Part shown: piece by piece, positions 42,201 through 50,607 of the stretch
How positions within the stretch are numbered: the first letter of the stretch is position 1
How the letters are laid out: the number at the start of each line of letters is the position of its first letter
DNA from: an uncultured Flavobacteriales bacterium
Lineage (GTDB): Bacteria > Bacteroidota > Bacteroidia > Palsa-965
Length of the DNA stretch: 64,000 bases
Assembly (NCBI GenBank): GCA_937974275.1
Contig: CALJIF010000070.1
Span: 1-64,000 of the forward strand
Reading direction: 5' to 3'
The notes under the pieces: model-generated
Databases searched by the model: none
Seen by the model: the letters and a program-made list of their open reading frames with translations, nothing else
What the model was told of the DNA's origin: nothing
Position numbers and translations under genes: made by a program

Positions 42201-42817
42201 TGTTCAGTGATAACACCGACGCTCGTTTTCATTACTAATGCACCGGAACGATCGATGGAGAGTTGTTCAACACCTTGATAATTCCAATGTACAAGACCGA
42301 CATCTGCACCGGGAGCCACTATAAAGTCGTATTTCAAATCATTTTCCTTCGCATAATACAATACATCCACTCCGGGATACAGGTCGAAAATTCTTACCTG
42401 TTCATACAGCTTAACGTCTGAACGCCAACGGGCTTGTTTTCCTTTATAGTAGTTTCTGTAGTCGGGGTATTGACCAAAGTGTTGCACTAACGGATCTGTC
42501 GCTGCACCGATAAAGTTCATTTTATACGCATGAAGATTTACGGTGGCATGCGGATCCATGTTTGTTTTATGATGCCCGTCTTCATGAATAGCTTCCAGTT
42601 GTTCAGGATTGTATTGAACAGTGGTGATCGTGCTTTTTTCGATAAAAACACGTGCTCCGGGAATATCGGTCATGTATTGAACCTGTTGCGGCCATTGACC
42701 TGCGTTGTGCTCAAATCGTATGCCGGAAGAACTAATTTTCCCTTCCTGAACCTGTTGTGCGGACACGCACCAGCCGAATAATCCGGCCAGAGCTGTCACC
42801 AAAAATTTTGATCTCAT
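39290..42817 (-). CDS. Giant secreted SBBP-repeat / PKD / Ig-like protein with CHU_C C-terminal domain
   Basis: 1175 residues from the ATG at 42817 (signal peptide MRSKFLVTALAGLFGWCVSA). The N-terminus (FEHNAGQWPQQVQYMTDIPG) is the domain that often precedes SBBP beta-propeller repeats, which follow (ATYLGGSTSDYPHSLVVDAN, NFPTTAGAFDQ and similar, about 260-720). A PKD domain (YLWDFGDGSPIDTNAAPSHA) leads to four Ig-like repeats (NDTTICG..., SDTTVCEG..., NDTLICPA...) and a CHU_C domain (VPNTFTPNESGANDKFYAIG, MQIFNRWGQLIYTS). CHU_C marks cargo of T9SS, as in gliding adhesins. Likely a surface adhesin or sheath protein. Confidence 0.9.
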   Translation of the reverse strand: MRSKFLVTALAGLFGWCVSAQQVQEGKISSSGIRFEHNAGQWPQQVQYMTDIPGARVFIEKSTITTVQYNPEQLEAIHEDGHHKTNMDPHATVNLHAYKMNFIGAATDPLVQHFGQYPDYRNYYKGKQARWRSDVKLYEQVRIFDLYPGVDVLYYAKENDLKYDFIVAPGADVGLVHWNYQGVEQLSIDRSGALVMKTSVGVITEHIPVAYQIIDGKKKIVKCRYQIKNGEVGFEFPNGYDKSAALIIDPILVASTYSGSTATNYGHCATYDAAGNIYTGAISFGPGYPVTPGAIQSTFGGQIDIAISKLSSNGSALLYATYLGSSTSDYPHSLVVDANNELFVYGTTAGNNFPTTAGAFDQTFNGTSGNDMDIIVSKFNTTGTVLIGSTFVGGSGQDGNNMVAPNYGDTYRGEIIVDAAGNPYIASMTRSTNFPVTPGSYDNTQNGGQDGVVFKMNPLLTAMTYATYIGGANDDACFGLRLTASGDVYAAGATNSNNFPTTGGAYQTTAQGNHDGFIIYLGGNASVLSASTIVGTAAPDYAFFIDLDQNGDVFIYGQSDAPQAPTAGAYGVPGSAQYISKFNQTLTSRLVHSVFGDGTTMNKISPTAFMVDICGNIYAAGWGAVAAYTVSPNCIQPITDGNDFYLLVLDQNATSMVYATYFGANGGWEHVDGGTSRFDPNGIVYEAICQGAMNYPTTPGAYAPNNLAGSYDVAVFKIDFQAVGVNATATAAPSDTVCVNQSANFSNGSLNAVNYLWDFGDGSPIDTNAAPSHAWTTAGTYTVTLIAIDSLSCNFADTFQLVMTILPEPIVNLGNDTTICGPFNIPLNATNAGCTYLWSTGATSASINANVAGTYWVVVDNGFCSATDTIVISTFSIPNIGSDTTVCEGVSLLLDAGNPGSQYNWSTGATTQLITVNAAGIYWVDVSSGNCSFRDSIVVMMTPVPTPDLGNDTLICPAATLILDATTPNSSYVWSDGSTNNQLIIDTAGTYYVTVSAGQCVGSDTIVIGLLADVALGSTISLCEVIEGVTLDAGNPGSQFLWSNGMTTQTITVTEPGTYWVNVINNSNCNLSDTIEVVGETGGGVLYVPNTFTPNESGANDKFYAIGSSVNTFEMQIFNRWGQLIYTSNDINAGWDGKYKGQYVQMDTYVVRIEYTTECDGLRRMKRITHVNVIR

Positions 42818-43048
42818 GTGTTTCTTAAGTGAAGTCACTAAGTTTGCCGTTCAGCACCTCACGCGTTCTATGGTGTAAAGTACTTCAATTCGACACTCAA
42901 AGCAAATTCATTTTTGATAAGTGGTAAATACAGGATGCTCTAATTCTTACGAGTTCAAAATTCCGTTTACCTATATCTGGAGAACTCCATCGAACAAGAA
43001 AAAATGGTACTTTAGCGCTCTGTTAATCAAACATTAAAACAACACATT

Positions 43049-44311
43049 ATGGCCTATTTGTTTACTTCCGAGTCAGTTTCTGAAGGGCACCCGGATAAAG
43101 TTGCGGACCAAATTTCGGACGCATTAATTGATCACTTTTTGGCATACGATGCATCTTCTAAAGTTGCTTGTGAAACGTTGGTAACAACCGGACAAGTGGT
43201 TTTGGCAGGTGAAGTGAAGTCGGAAGCTTACCTGGATGTTCAGGAAATTGCACGCGAAGTAATTCGCAAAATCGGATACACGAAAGCAGAATATATGTTT
43301 GAAGCAAATTCCTGCGGTGTGTTATCTGCTATCCACGAACAATCTCCTGATATCAACCAGGGAGTGGAGCGTAAGAAGCCGGAAGAGCAAGGTGCAGGCG
43401 ACCAGGGTATGATGTTTGGTTATGCGAACCGTGATACCGATAACTTCATGCCATTGCCATTGGAATTGTCGCACTTGTTGTTGCTGGAGTTGGCTGCTAT
43501 TCGTCGCGAAGGAAAACAAATGAAGTATTTACGTCCGGATTCGAAGAGTCAGGTTACGATTGAATACAACGATAATCACCAGCCTGTTCGTATTGATACA
43601 ATTGTTATCTCTACACAGCACGATGATTTTGCAACTGAAAAGAAAATGCAGGAGCAAATCGAGAAAGACGTGAAAGCGGTTTTGATTCCTCGTGTGATGA
43701 AGAAATTGCCTAAGCGTGTTCAGGCATTATTCAACAGCAAAATTGTTTACCATATCAATCCTACCGGTAAGTTCGTAATTGGCGGACCTCACGGCGATAC
43801 CGGCTTAACAGGTCGTAAGATTATCGTTGATACGTACGGTGGAAAAGGTGCTCACGGTGGTGGTGCATTCTCCGGAAAAGATCCTTCTAAAGTGGATCGT
43901 TCTGCAGCTTATGCTACACGTCATATTGCTAAGCATTTGGTTGCTGCCGGTGTATGCGACGAGGCATTGGTACAAGTAGCTTACGCTATTGGTGTTGCGA
44001 AGCCTGTTGGTTTGTACGTAAATACTTACGGAACAGCAAAAGTTAAAATGTCTGACGGTGAGATCGCAAAAGTGCTGGAAGGTTTGAAGGAATTCGATAT
44101 GCGTCCATACTTTATCGAAAAACGTTTCAACTTACGTACACCAATATATAGCGAAACAGCAGCATACGGTCACATGGGTCGTGAAAGCAAAGTTGTTGAG
44201 AAGGTGTTCAACAAAGGGAAGAAGAACGAGAAGAAGATGAAGGTGAAGTTGTTCCCTTGGGAAGAGTTAAATGCAGTGCCGGCTGTAAAGAAGGCATTCA
44301 AAATAAAATAA
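43049..44311 (+). CDS. metK: S-adenosylmethionine synthetase
   Basis: 420 residues. It makes S-adenosylmethionine from methionine and ATP. Signature sequences: SEGHPDKVADQISDALID near the N-terminus, GPHGDTGLTGRKIIVDTYGG in the middle, and GGGAFSGKDPSKVDRSAAY with the catalytic Lys and Arg. Length is at the upper end of the family, typical for this phylum. The 231-bp upstream gap is shared with the divergent CHU_C gene and holds a promoter-like TACTTTAG and a small hairpin (TGGAG-AA-CTCCA, 42978-42989); I see no known SAM riboswitch. Confidence 0.98.
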   Translation: MAYLFTSESVSEGHPDKVADQISDALIDHFLAYDASSKVACETLVTTGQVVLAGEVKSEAYLDVQEIAREVIRKIGYTKAEYMFEANSCGVLSAIHEQSPDINQGVERKKPEEQGAGDQGMMFGYANRDTDNFMPLPLELSHLLLLELAAIRREGKQMKYLRPDSKSQVTIEYNDNHQPVRIDTIVISTQHDDFATEKKMQEQIEKDVKAVLIPRVMKKLPKRVQALFNSKIVYHINPTGKFVIGGPHGDTGLTGRKIIVDTYGGKGAHGGGAFSGKDPSKVDRSAAYATRHIAKHLVAAGVCDEALVQVAYAIGVAKPVGLYVNTYGTAKVKMSDGEIAKVLEGLKEFDMRPYFIEKRFNLRTPIYSETAAYGHMGRESKVVEKVFNKGKKNEKKMKVKLFPWEELNAVPAVKKAFKIK

Positions 44312-44316
44312 ATGAG

Positions 44317-44344
44317 AAAGGGCTGTTGAAAGACAGCCCTTTTT
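44317..44344 (+). terminator. Intrinsic terminator after metK
   Basis: Stem AAAGGGCTGT/ACAGCCCTTT (44317-44326 with 44333-44342), 6-nt loop and T5. Also positioned to serve the convergent gldA-like gene. Confidence 0.9.
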
Positions 44345-44364
44345 AGTTGTAATAAAATACGAGA

Positions 44365-45276
44365 CTATTTCTTCCCCGTCAATTCTTTAAACACATCTTC
44401 CAGCTTGCGTTCTTCGCGATTCATTTCCAATACAGCGAGTTGATGATCCACCGCGAATTTGAAAATGTCTTGTCGCAGGTCGCGCGCCGTCGCTGTTACG
44501 ATATGATAAGTGTTGGGAGCAAGTTGCTCGACACTTTCCACACCCGATAAACGTTTCAATTTATTGACATCTGCCGCTGCACTGAATTCGACGCGAATCA
44601 CAATTCGATTTTGATCGCCTTGTTGCAATACTTCGGTTTCTTTATCGGTAACAATTTTCCCTTTGTTAATGATGATCACACGATCGCACAGAATTTCTAC
44701 TTCCTGCATGATGTGCGTGCTTAACATAACGGTTTTTTGTTTGCCTACTTGTTTAATTAATTCGCGAATTTCCGCTAACTGATTCGGATCAAGACCTGTA
44801 GTAGGTTCGTCCAGAATCAATACCTGGGGATCGTGAATTAACGCCTGCGCTAATCCGACACGCTGACGATAACCTTTGGAAAGTTGACCGATACGTTTGT
44901 GTTGTTCCACTTCCAAGCCTGTAATGTCAATCATTTCGCGTATGCGCTGTTGCACGTTATTGATCTTGTGAAGTCCGGCTATAAATTCAAGATATTCCTT
45001 CACGTACATGTCTAAATACAGCGGGTTGTGTTCCGGTAAATAGCCAACACTTTTGCGCACATCCAGCGACTGCGTCATGACGTCGTATCCATTAACGGAA
45101 GCTTTTCCTGCACTAGGCGGAATAAAGCAGGTCAGGATTTTCATCATGGTAGATTTCCCCGCACCGTTTGGACCCAAAAACCCCACGATTTCTCCGGTCT
45201 TTACTTCGAAAGAAACGTTGTCTAACGCGCGCTGCGTGCCGTACAACTTACTGATATATTCAACTTTTATGGACAC
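44365..45276 (-). CDS. gldA: GldA-like ABC transporter ATP-binding protein
   Basis: 303 residues from a GTG at 45276. Walker A GPNGAGKST (about 35-43), signature LSKGYRQR, Walker B VLILDEPT, and H-loop STHIMQEVEIL; the C-terminal ~80 residues form the extra domain found in GldA-type subunits. GldA, with GldF and GldG, is needed for gliding in some Flavobacteria; here no gldF or gldG lies beside it. Specific assignment to GldA rests on the N-terminal pattern (VEYISKLYGTQRALDNVSFE) and the phylum; another ABC-2-type ATPase remains possible. Confidence 0.82.
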   Translation of the reverse strand: MSIKVEYISKLYGTQRALDNVSFEVKTGEIVGFLGPNGAGKSTMMKILTCFIPPSAGKASVNGYDVMTQSLDVRKSVGYLPEHNPLYLDMYVKEYLEFIAGLHKINNVQQRIREMIDITGLEVEQHKRIGQLSKGYRQRVGLAQALIHDPQVLILDEPTTGLDPNQLAEIRELIKQVGKQKTVMLSTHIMQEVEILCDRVIIINKGKIVTDKETEVLQQGDQNRIVIRVEFSAAADVNKLKRLSGVESVEQLAPNTYHIVTATARDLRQDIFKFAVDHQLAVLEMNREERKLEDVFKELTGKK

Positions 45277-45361
45277 AATCGATAAATTTTAAACGAATTT
45301 ACCAAATACTTATTGCAGAACAGATATGAATTGTGGAAATACATCACTTCACGGGAACTTG

Positions 45362-45369
45362 TACCTTTA
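45362..45369 (+). promoter_or_regulatory. -7 promoter box (TACCTTTA), 5 nt before the rsgA start
   Basis: TACCTTTA-ATGCA-ATG. It supports the ATG at 45375 over the in-frame GTG at 45333, which lies upstream of the promoter. Confidence 0.5.
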
Positions 45370-45374
45370 ATGCA

Positions 45375-46313
45375 ATGAAAGGAATTGTTATCAGATCAAC
45401 AGGAAGTTGGTACACCGTTGGTATTTTGAAGGGAGATCGTGTGGAGCGTGTGGAATGCCGTATTGCAGGATTGTTTCGCATTAAAGGGCTCAATGTCAAA
45501 AATACAAATCCGTTTGCTGTAGGTGATGAAGTTGAAGTGGAGGAAGACAAGGGCGATTACGTAATAACCAAATTGCACGAACGGAGGAATTATATCATTC
45601 GTCGTTCTACCAAATTATCCAAGCAAACACACATCATTGCAGCGAATATCGATCATGCTTATGTGATGGCGACATTGATTGAACCACGGACATCAACAGG
45701 ATTTATCGATCGTTTTTTTGTAACGGCTGAAGCATACGCAATTCCTGCATCCGTAATTTTTAATAAAAAAGATTTGCTGGAGGAAGACGAGTTGGATTAT
45801 GTGGAACAGTTGATGCAGTTGTACCGCAACCTGGGTTATGGGGCGTATTTAATTTCAGCTTCTGACGAAGGTGATGTTCAGCAGTTGCAAGAACTTATGC
45901 AAGGTAAAATCAATTTAATTGCCGGGCATAGCGGTGTAGGGAAGAGCACGTTAATCAATGCATTGGAACCTACATTGAATTTAAAGACGGGAGAAATTTC
46001 GCGTGTACACAGTAAAGGAATGCACACGACTACTTTTGCCGAAATGCATGAATTGAGCGGAGGCGGATGGATCATTGATACGCCGGGGATTAAGGAGTTA
46101 GGTATTGTTGATATGGAGAAGGAAGAGTTGTCGCATTATTTTCCTGAAATGCGTGATTTGTTGGGAGCTTGCAAGTACAACGGCTGTCTTCACGACAAAG
46201 AGCCGGGCTGTGCCGTTATTGCCGGTGTTGAAGTCGGGAAGATAGCGTTAACACGTTACGAGTGTTATTTGCAAATATTGAACGGAGAAGAACTGGAAAA
46301 AGAATACGATTAA
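45375..46313 (+). CDS. rsgA: Ribosome small-subunit-dependent GTPase RsgA
   Basis: 312 residues from the ATG at 45375. N-terminal OB-fold (about 1-75), then a circularly permuted GTPase: G4 NKKD comes before G1 GHSGVGKST and G3 DTPG, the order unique to this family. The C-terminal zinc knuckle shows CKYNGCLHDKEPGC. RsgA checks late 30S maturation and removes RbfA. It is followed after 10 nt by dtd in an operon with the lipoprotein gene at 46776. Confidence 0.97.
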   Translation: MKGIVIRSTGSWYTVGILKGDRVERVECRIAGLFRIKGLNVKNTNPFAVGDEVEVEEDKGDYVITKLHERRNYIIRRSTKLSKQTHIIAANIDHAYVMATLIEPRTSTGFIDRFFVTAEAYAIPASVIFNKKDLLEEDELDYVEQLMQLYRNLGYGAYLISASDEGDVQQLQELMQGKINLIAGHSGVGKSTLINALEPTLNLKTGEISRVHSKGMHTTTFAEMHELSGGGWIIDTPGIKELGIVDMEKEELSHYFPEMRDLLGACKYNGCLHDKEPGCAVIAGVEVGKIALTRYECYLQILNGEELEKEYD

Positions 46314-46323
46314 AATTAAAATT

Positions 46324-46776
46324 ATGCGAGTACTGATTCAGCGAGTTAGTGAAGCTGCAGTTCATGTGGACGGTGTTTGTTTGTCTTCAATGAGTTCGGG
46401 GTTGCTTGTTCTTGCGAGCTTTGAAGCTGAAGATGCTGCTGAAGATTTGTTGTGGACGGCACAGAAGATTGTGCAGCTGCGTATTTTTAATGATGATCAG
46501 GGTGTAATGAATTTATCCGTGAAGGACGTTAACGGAGATATTATTATCGTCTCGCAGTTCACGTTACACGCAGCCACAAAGAAAGGAAATCGACCTTCTT
46601 ACATCCGCGCAGCAAAACCGGATACGGCTATTCCATTGTATGAGCAATTTATTGCAATCGTGAGCGAGCAACTCGGCAAAACGGTTGGTACAGGGAAATT
46701 TGGTGCCGATATGAAAGTTAGTTTAATTAATGACGGACCTGTGACTATTTGGATTGATTCAAAAAACAGAGAATAA
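46324..46776 (+). CDS. dtd: D-aminoacyl-tRNA deacylase
   Basis: 150 residues, normal length. It hydrolyses D-amino acids (and Gly) from mischarged tRNAs. Both signature sequences are present: SQFT (77-80) and the Gly-cisPro motif NDGPVT (136-141) that excludes L-amino acids. The stop overlaps the next start by one base (TAATG), so the downstream lipoprotein is translationally coupled. Confidence 0.97.
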   Translation: MRVLIQRVSEAAVHVDGVCLSSMSSGLLVLASFEAEDAAEDLLWTAQKIVQLRIFNDDQGVMNLSVKDVNGDIIIVSQFTLHAATKKGNRPSYIRAAKPDTAIPLYEQFIAIVSEQLGKTVGTGKFGADMKVSLINDGPVTIWIDSKNRE

Positions 46777-48086
46777 TGAGATTACTTTTTGCCCTGATTG
46801 TTGCTTTTGCACTTAGTTCGTGTTTTCACAAAAACGTGATGGAAGATCGCGCTGATGACGTGATTGATGTGTTTGTGTATTCCGGCAAGGAAGGAGACTT
46901 TCTGGTTTGTAAGGAAGCTGTTTTTCAAGCCACGAGCAAGAAGTCGGGTGGAGGAATTACAAGTATTTCAGGTTACAATGAATATCGTTTATCGGTATAT
47001 GATTTGAAAACGGGCGCGTTGAAAGCACGACAGGAAATAGGAGAAGGATTAGAGGAAGAGAAACTGGTTTTGGGCTGCTATGATGGTTTAATCTGGATGT
47101 TTGGTGCACAACAAGACGTGGGACTTCACGCCAGAAGCATTACCACATTAGATGTTGTAAAGTCCCAAGAAAGTTTATTGGGTTCAGGAGCATTTAAAAA
47201 TTTTCAGTTTGCGTTTCCGGAATGGGCTCGTTTGAATAGTTATTACATGCTGGATGCGTTCGCCGGTGTTATTCATGTTACCGATCGTCAAGGGCGGAAA
47301 TTTGTTTATAATTTGAAGAATCAGCAGCTTAGTGAATACTCGGAAGAATGGAGAACCTGGCGTTGGGACGATCAGCGCACAACTAATGTGTATCAGGATA
47401 ACGACCGCTACTTCACGCTACGCGGTGAACCACGCAAATTTGTGGTAGGCTCTCGTCCTGAGCGTAAATCCGATAAGGATTATTTGAACGCACAATTACT
47501 GTTGGATAATGATCCTGTAAGAACTGCGGCCTTAATTGATAAGGAACGTAAGTTGCTGGCTGCCAAAATTGCTTTAACACAGGATACATTAGTGAAATTG
47601 GAGCAACGTTTCCCATTTTTAAAAGAAGGAAAATATCCGAATTGGAAATCGCCCGACGCAGAACGTGTTGCATATAACGATTACCGAACATTCGGACGCG
47701 AGAAGGACGATTTAGAACGTCAAATGGAACGCATGAACGGAGCTTCGTTCGACGTTAATAATCGCATATTGGCACCGGATACGAATCATATAATGGTGTT
47801 GCATGCCAATGAGATCAGCGATACTGCAGGACTTATGTGCAGTTATTTGAGCGTTGAACCTTCGGGATTACGCGAATTGTGGACGTTACGTATTCCGGGG
47901 ATGTATTATGATCCCGCTAAGGCGGACCAACGCGGAGTTTTTGAAACTGTCTTTTCGGAAGGAAATCCGGAATTTCGGTTTCAACGATTTACGTATTTCA
48001 AAAACATGCTCATTATGGTGTATCAACTGAGCATAACCGCAGTGGATATGGAATCGGGCAAGGTGTTGTGGCAAAGACCAATTTAA
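46776..48086 (+). CDS. Lipoprotein of unknown function
   Basis: 436 residues. Signal peptide with lipobox (LSSCF, Cys16). The body has beta-rich stretches reminiscent of a propeller (GYNEYRLSVYDLKTGALKAR; GCYDGLIWMFGAQ; and near the end MLIMVYQLSITAVDMESGKV, a PQQ-like ending) interrupted by a charged helical insertion (about 250-320, DKERKLLAAKIALTQD). I recognise no named family. It sits directly after dtd with a one-base overlap and before a pseudouridine synthase 15 nt on, so one operon is likely. Confidence 0.72.
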   Translation: MRLLFALIVAFALSSCFHKNVMEDRADDVIDVFVYSGKEGDFLVCKEAVFQATSKKSGGGITSISGYNEYRLSVYDLKTGALKARQEIGEGLEEEKLVLGCYDGLIWMFGAQQDVGLHARSITTLDVVKSQESLLGSGAFKNFQFAFPEWARLNSYYMLDAFAGVIHVTDRQGRKFVYNLKNQQLSEYSEEWRTWRWDDQRTTNVYQDNDRYFTLRGEPRKFVVGSRPERKSDKDYLNAQLLLDNDPVRTAALIDKERKLLAAKIALTQDTLVKLEQRFPFLKEGKYPNWKSPDAERVAYNDYRTFGREKDDLERQMERMNGASFDVNNRILAPDTNHIMVLHANEISDTAGLMCSYLSVEPSGLRELWTLRIPGMYYDPAKADQRGVFETVFSEGNPEFRFQRFTYFKNMLIMVYQLSITAVDMESGKVLWQRPI

Positions 48087-48101
48087 TTCGTTCGAGCCAT
48101 T

Positions 48102-48818
48102 ATGAGTACGTTGGATAAGGTTTTAATGCGCGAATTAAGATTATCCCGGGATGAGGTGGCGCTGCTCCTTCAGCAAGAGCAAGTATTCGTAAATGATTGT
48201 ATGGCGACACAAGCTAAATTGTCGTTGCTATATACTGATCGAATTGTAGTTGGTCGTGATACACCGGTAGTGGTAAGGCAGGGTAAGTCGCTTCGTTATG
48301 TTTTGTATCACAAGTCCGGTGGCGTGGAATGTTCTCTAAATCCCGATTTGGCGAATTCTTTATTTCACGTAACTGATTGGAACGATTTGTATCCCGTAGG
48401 ACGTTTGGATAAGGAATCGGAAGGTTTGGTTTTAATGACCAACGACGGGCGGTTGTATAAGGCCATTACAACACACGATACTATTGAAAAGGAGTACGAA
48501 GTTACCGTGAATCGGAATATTTCGGATGAGGAATTGCAGCAGTTAGCTTCGGGAATTGAAATTATGGGAAGTGTTACGTTACCTGCTATTGTTAAACGTT
48601 GTGATGACAATAAATTTCGAATTATTTTAAAAGAAGGTCGTAATCGTCAAATTCGAAGAATGTGTTATAAATTAAAATTAGAGGTGGAACAGTTAGTTCG
48701 TGTTCGAATTTACAATTTGTGGTTAGGTGAATTGACATCGGGTGAATTCCGGGACGCAACAGCCGAAGAAATAGAACTGTTGCGGAGTTTGTACAAGCAC
48801 AAATTTATTGCGGGGTAG
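48102..48818 (+). CDS. RsuA/RluB/RluF-type pseudouridine synthase
   Basis: 238 residues. An S4-like N-terminal domain (1-50) precedes the catalytic domain with GRLDKESEGLVLMTND, where Asp103 is the nucleophilic Asp of all pseudouridine synthases. EGRNRQIRRMC further on is typical of the RsuA family. It isomerises a uridine in rRNA (or tRNA); the RluF-like RNRQIRRM motif leans toward a 23S target, but the exact site is uncertain. The 3' end overlaps the convergent epimerase gene by 14 bp. Last gene of the rsgA-dtd run. Confidence 0.92.
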   Translation: MSTLDKVLMRELRLSRDEVALLLQQEQVFVNDCMATQAKLSLLYTDRIVVGRDTPVVVRQGKSLRYVLYHKSGGVECSLNPDLANSLFHVTDWNDLYPVGRLDKESEGLVLMTNDGRLYKAITTHDTIEKEYEVTVNRNISDEELQQLASGIEIMGSVTLPAIVKRCDDNKFRIILKEGRNRQIRRMCYKLKLEVEQLVRVRIYNLWLGELTSGEFRDATAEEIELLRSLYKHKFIAG

Positions 48819-49668
48819 CTACATCTTTTAAACTTTCCTTCCAGTTGCGCAACGTTAAGTTGTTTTGCAAAGCATAATTGTTGGTAGGAATATGTCGCAT
48901 CTGTTCCAGCCCCTTAACGGAATCAAGAGTTATGGGAAGTTTAATTCTGAATAATGAAGCTAGTCGCAATGCCATTTTGATGAACCAAAACGGAATACGC
49001 ACAAAACGAATCTTCTTATTTAATATTCTCCCGATTTCACTGTAGAACGTAATGTAGGGAACAGGATCTTCTTCTGCCGCCACGAACGTTCCTGCGCGAT
49101 TATTGTTCATGACTAATTCAATAAACTTGCACAAGTCATTAACGTGAATAGTTTGTAAAGGCTGCATGGCGTTACCGAACACAGGAACAATGCTCTTACT
49201 TGTCAGGTATTTTTTCATTTCACCAAACAAGCCGCCTTCACCTAAAACCAATCCCGGTTTAACAACCATGTGCGGAGGTCCAAAGAGTTGTTGTATTCGG
49301 AATTTTTGTTGACCGTAAATTGAGGTTGCATCTTCCAAAGCCGATAAACTCGACAAGAAAAGAACTCTCCTTGTGGCATCTTGTTCCGCCCATTTTAACA
49401 GGCGCTCCGCTGCTGTTACGTTTTTGTTATAAGCATCGCGGTCATCCTGTCCTTTAATATATGCCGTATGTATAATACAATTTGCGGCATTAAGTTCAGG
49501 TGATAATTCGTCTTCAATCGAATATGGAATAACTGTGATTCGTGCTTGCGAATTATTAGTTGCTTTGCGTTGAAGAGCAAGAACATTCCATCCGGCATTT
49601 GCAAAATGCTTGCACAGGTGTTGACCGATAAATCCTGAAGATCCTGTTATGGCAACTGTTCTTGACAC
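48805..49668 (-). CDS. NAD(P)-dependent epimerase/dehydratase (extended SDR)
   Basis: 287 residues from a GTG at 49668. Rossmann motif GSSGFIG (9-15) as GxxGxxG, and the SSLSALE...SIYGQQKF segment supplies the SDR Ser, Tyr and Lys. A C-terminal substrate region contains FVRIPFWFIKMALRLASLFR. Close to nucleotide-sugar epimerases and related reductases, but the substrate is not evident. The GTG start is supported by a -7-like TATCTTGC ending three bases before it. Its 3' end overlaps the pseudouridine synthase gene. Confidence 0.85.
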   Translation of the reverse strand: MSRTVAITGSSGFIGQHLCKHFANAGWNVLALQRKATNNSQARITVIPYSIEDELSPELNAANCIIHTAYIKGQDDRDAYNKNVTAAERLLKWAEQDATRRVLFLSSLSALEDATSIYGQQKFRIQQLFGPPHMVVKPGLVLGEGGLFGEMKKYLTSKSIVPVFGNAMQPLQTIHVNDLCKFIELVMNNNRAGTFVAAEEDPVPYITFYSEIGRILNKKIRFVRIPFWFIKMALRLASLFRIKLPITLDSVKGLEQMRHIPTNNYALQNNLTLRNWKESLKDVATPQ

Positions 49669-49671
49669 GTT

Positions 49672-49679
49672 GCAAGATA
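49672..49679 (-). promoter_or_regulatory. -7-like box (TATCTTGC) 3 nt before the epimerase GTG
   Basis: On the minus strand TATCTTGC-AAC-GTG. The last bases deviate from TAnnTTTG, so this is the weakest member of the leaderless set. Confidence 0.35.
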
Positions 49680-49687
49680 CACAAGGA

Positions 49688-50563
49688 TTAAGCAGATAGG
49701 AAAGAGCGCATGGAAATATTGCCGTGCTGGAATCCTTCGAAGATATATTTCTTTTCTTCTTTCGCGTTCAATGTGCCTGTTACGTACAACAGAGGTAGAA
49801 AGTGATCATTCGTCGGTACTGCCAGTTGTGCGACTTTGCCGTACTGTTGGTAGTTGATCAGTGCAGCATCGTTACCGCTATCCAACGCATTTTTAATTTT
49901 CGTATCAAACTCTGCTGCCCATGCGTCAACGGGTCCATTGATATTCGGGAAGTTAGCCATCCCCAAATTGTGTACGATATTTCCACTTCCCATAATCATA
50001 ACACCTTTATCGCGCAGGATGCTGAGTTCTTTCGCCAGATTGAAATGGTATTCGGGCGATTTATAATAATCGATACTGAGTTGATAAACGGGAACATCTG
50101 CTTGAGGCCAAATGTGTTTAAGTATCGTCCATGCTCCGTGATCTAAACCCATATCGTGGTTTTCATGAACCTGAATAGATTTAACGGCTTGAATGGTTTG
50201 TTTTGCCATTTCGGGAGATCCCGGTGCAGGATAATTAATCTGATATAAGGCTTCCGGAAATCCGCCAAAGTCGTAAATGGTTTTTGGTTTCGCTTGCATG
50301 GCAACATGTGTTCCGCGTGTGAGCCAATGTGCCGAAATCATCAATACTGCTTTTGGCTTCTCCAGTTTATTGCCGAGTTGATTCAGCGCTTGCGTAAATG
50401 TGTTGTTATAAATGGCATTCATCGGTGAACCATGTCCGATGAAAATAGAAGGCATGCGTTGTGAAGGCGCGCCGGCTTTGAGTTGCTGAAGATCTGTTAA
50501 CGACATACTGAGTGCTCCGATTCCGCCTGTGGCAGTTAGTTTTATCCAATCACGACGATTCAT
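49688..50563 (-). CDS. Extradiol (LigB/YgiD-type, DODA-like) ring-cleaving dioxygenase with Tat signal
   Basis: 291 residues from the ATG at 50563; a longer open frame reaching 50857 overlaps the GMC gene and is not expected to be translated. The N-terminus MNRRDWIK followed by a hydrophobic stretch is a good Tat signal (RR at 3-4). The LigB-family body shows FIGHGSPMNAI, SAHWLTRGTHV, HDMGLDHGAWTILKHIWP and NIVHNLGMA, with several His that bind the metal. The family opens catechol-type rings (4,5-DOPA dioxygenase in E. coli YgiD). Tat export is unusual for this family and suggests a periplasmic enzyme. Confidence 0.88.
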   Translation of the reverse strand: MNRRDWIKLTATGGIGALSMSLTDLQQLKAGAPSQRMPSIFIGHGSPMNAIYNNTFTQALNQLGNKLEKPKAVLMISAHWLTRGTHVAMQAKPKTIYDFGGFPEALYQINYPAPGSPEMAKQTIQAVKSIQVHENHDMGLDHGAWTILKHIWPQADVPVYQLSIDYYKSPEYHFNLAKELSILRDKGVMIMGSGNIVHNLGMANFPNINGPVDAWAAEFDTKIKNALDSGNDAALINYQQYGKVAQLAVPTNDHFLPLLYVTGTLNAKEEKKYIFEGFQHGNISMRSFLSA

Positions 50564-50567
50564 ATCA

Positions 50568-50575
50568 CAAAGATA
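50568..50575 (-). promoter_or_regulatory. -7 promoter box (TATCTTTG), 4 nt before the dioxygenase ATG
   Basis: On the minus strand TATCTTTG-TGAT-ATG. It fixes the start at 50563 rather than the longer frame. Confidence 0.55.
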
Positions 50576-50607
50576 ATATAAATATATGTATCTACATATA
50601 AATAATG

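Noticed and set aside
42818..43048. SAM riboswitch upstream of metK
   Set aside because: No recognisable SAM-I, SAM-II or related core; only a weak 5-bp hairpin is present.
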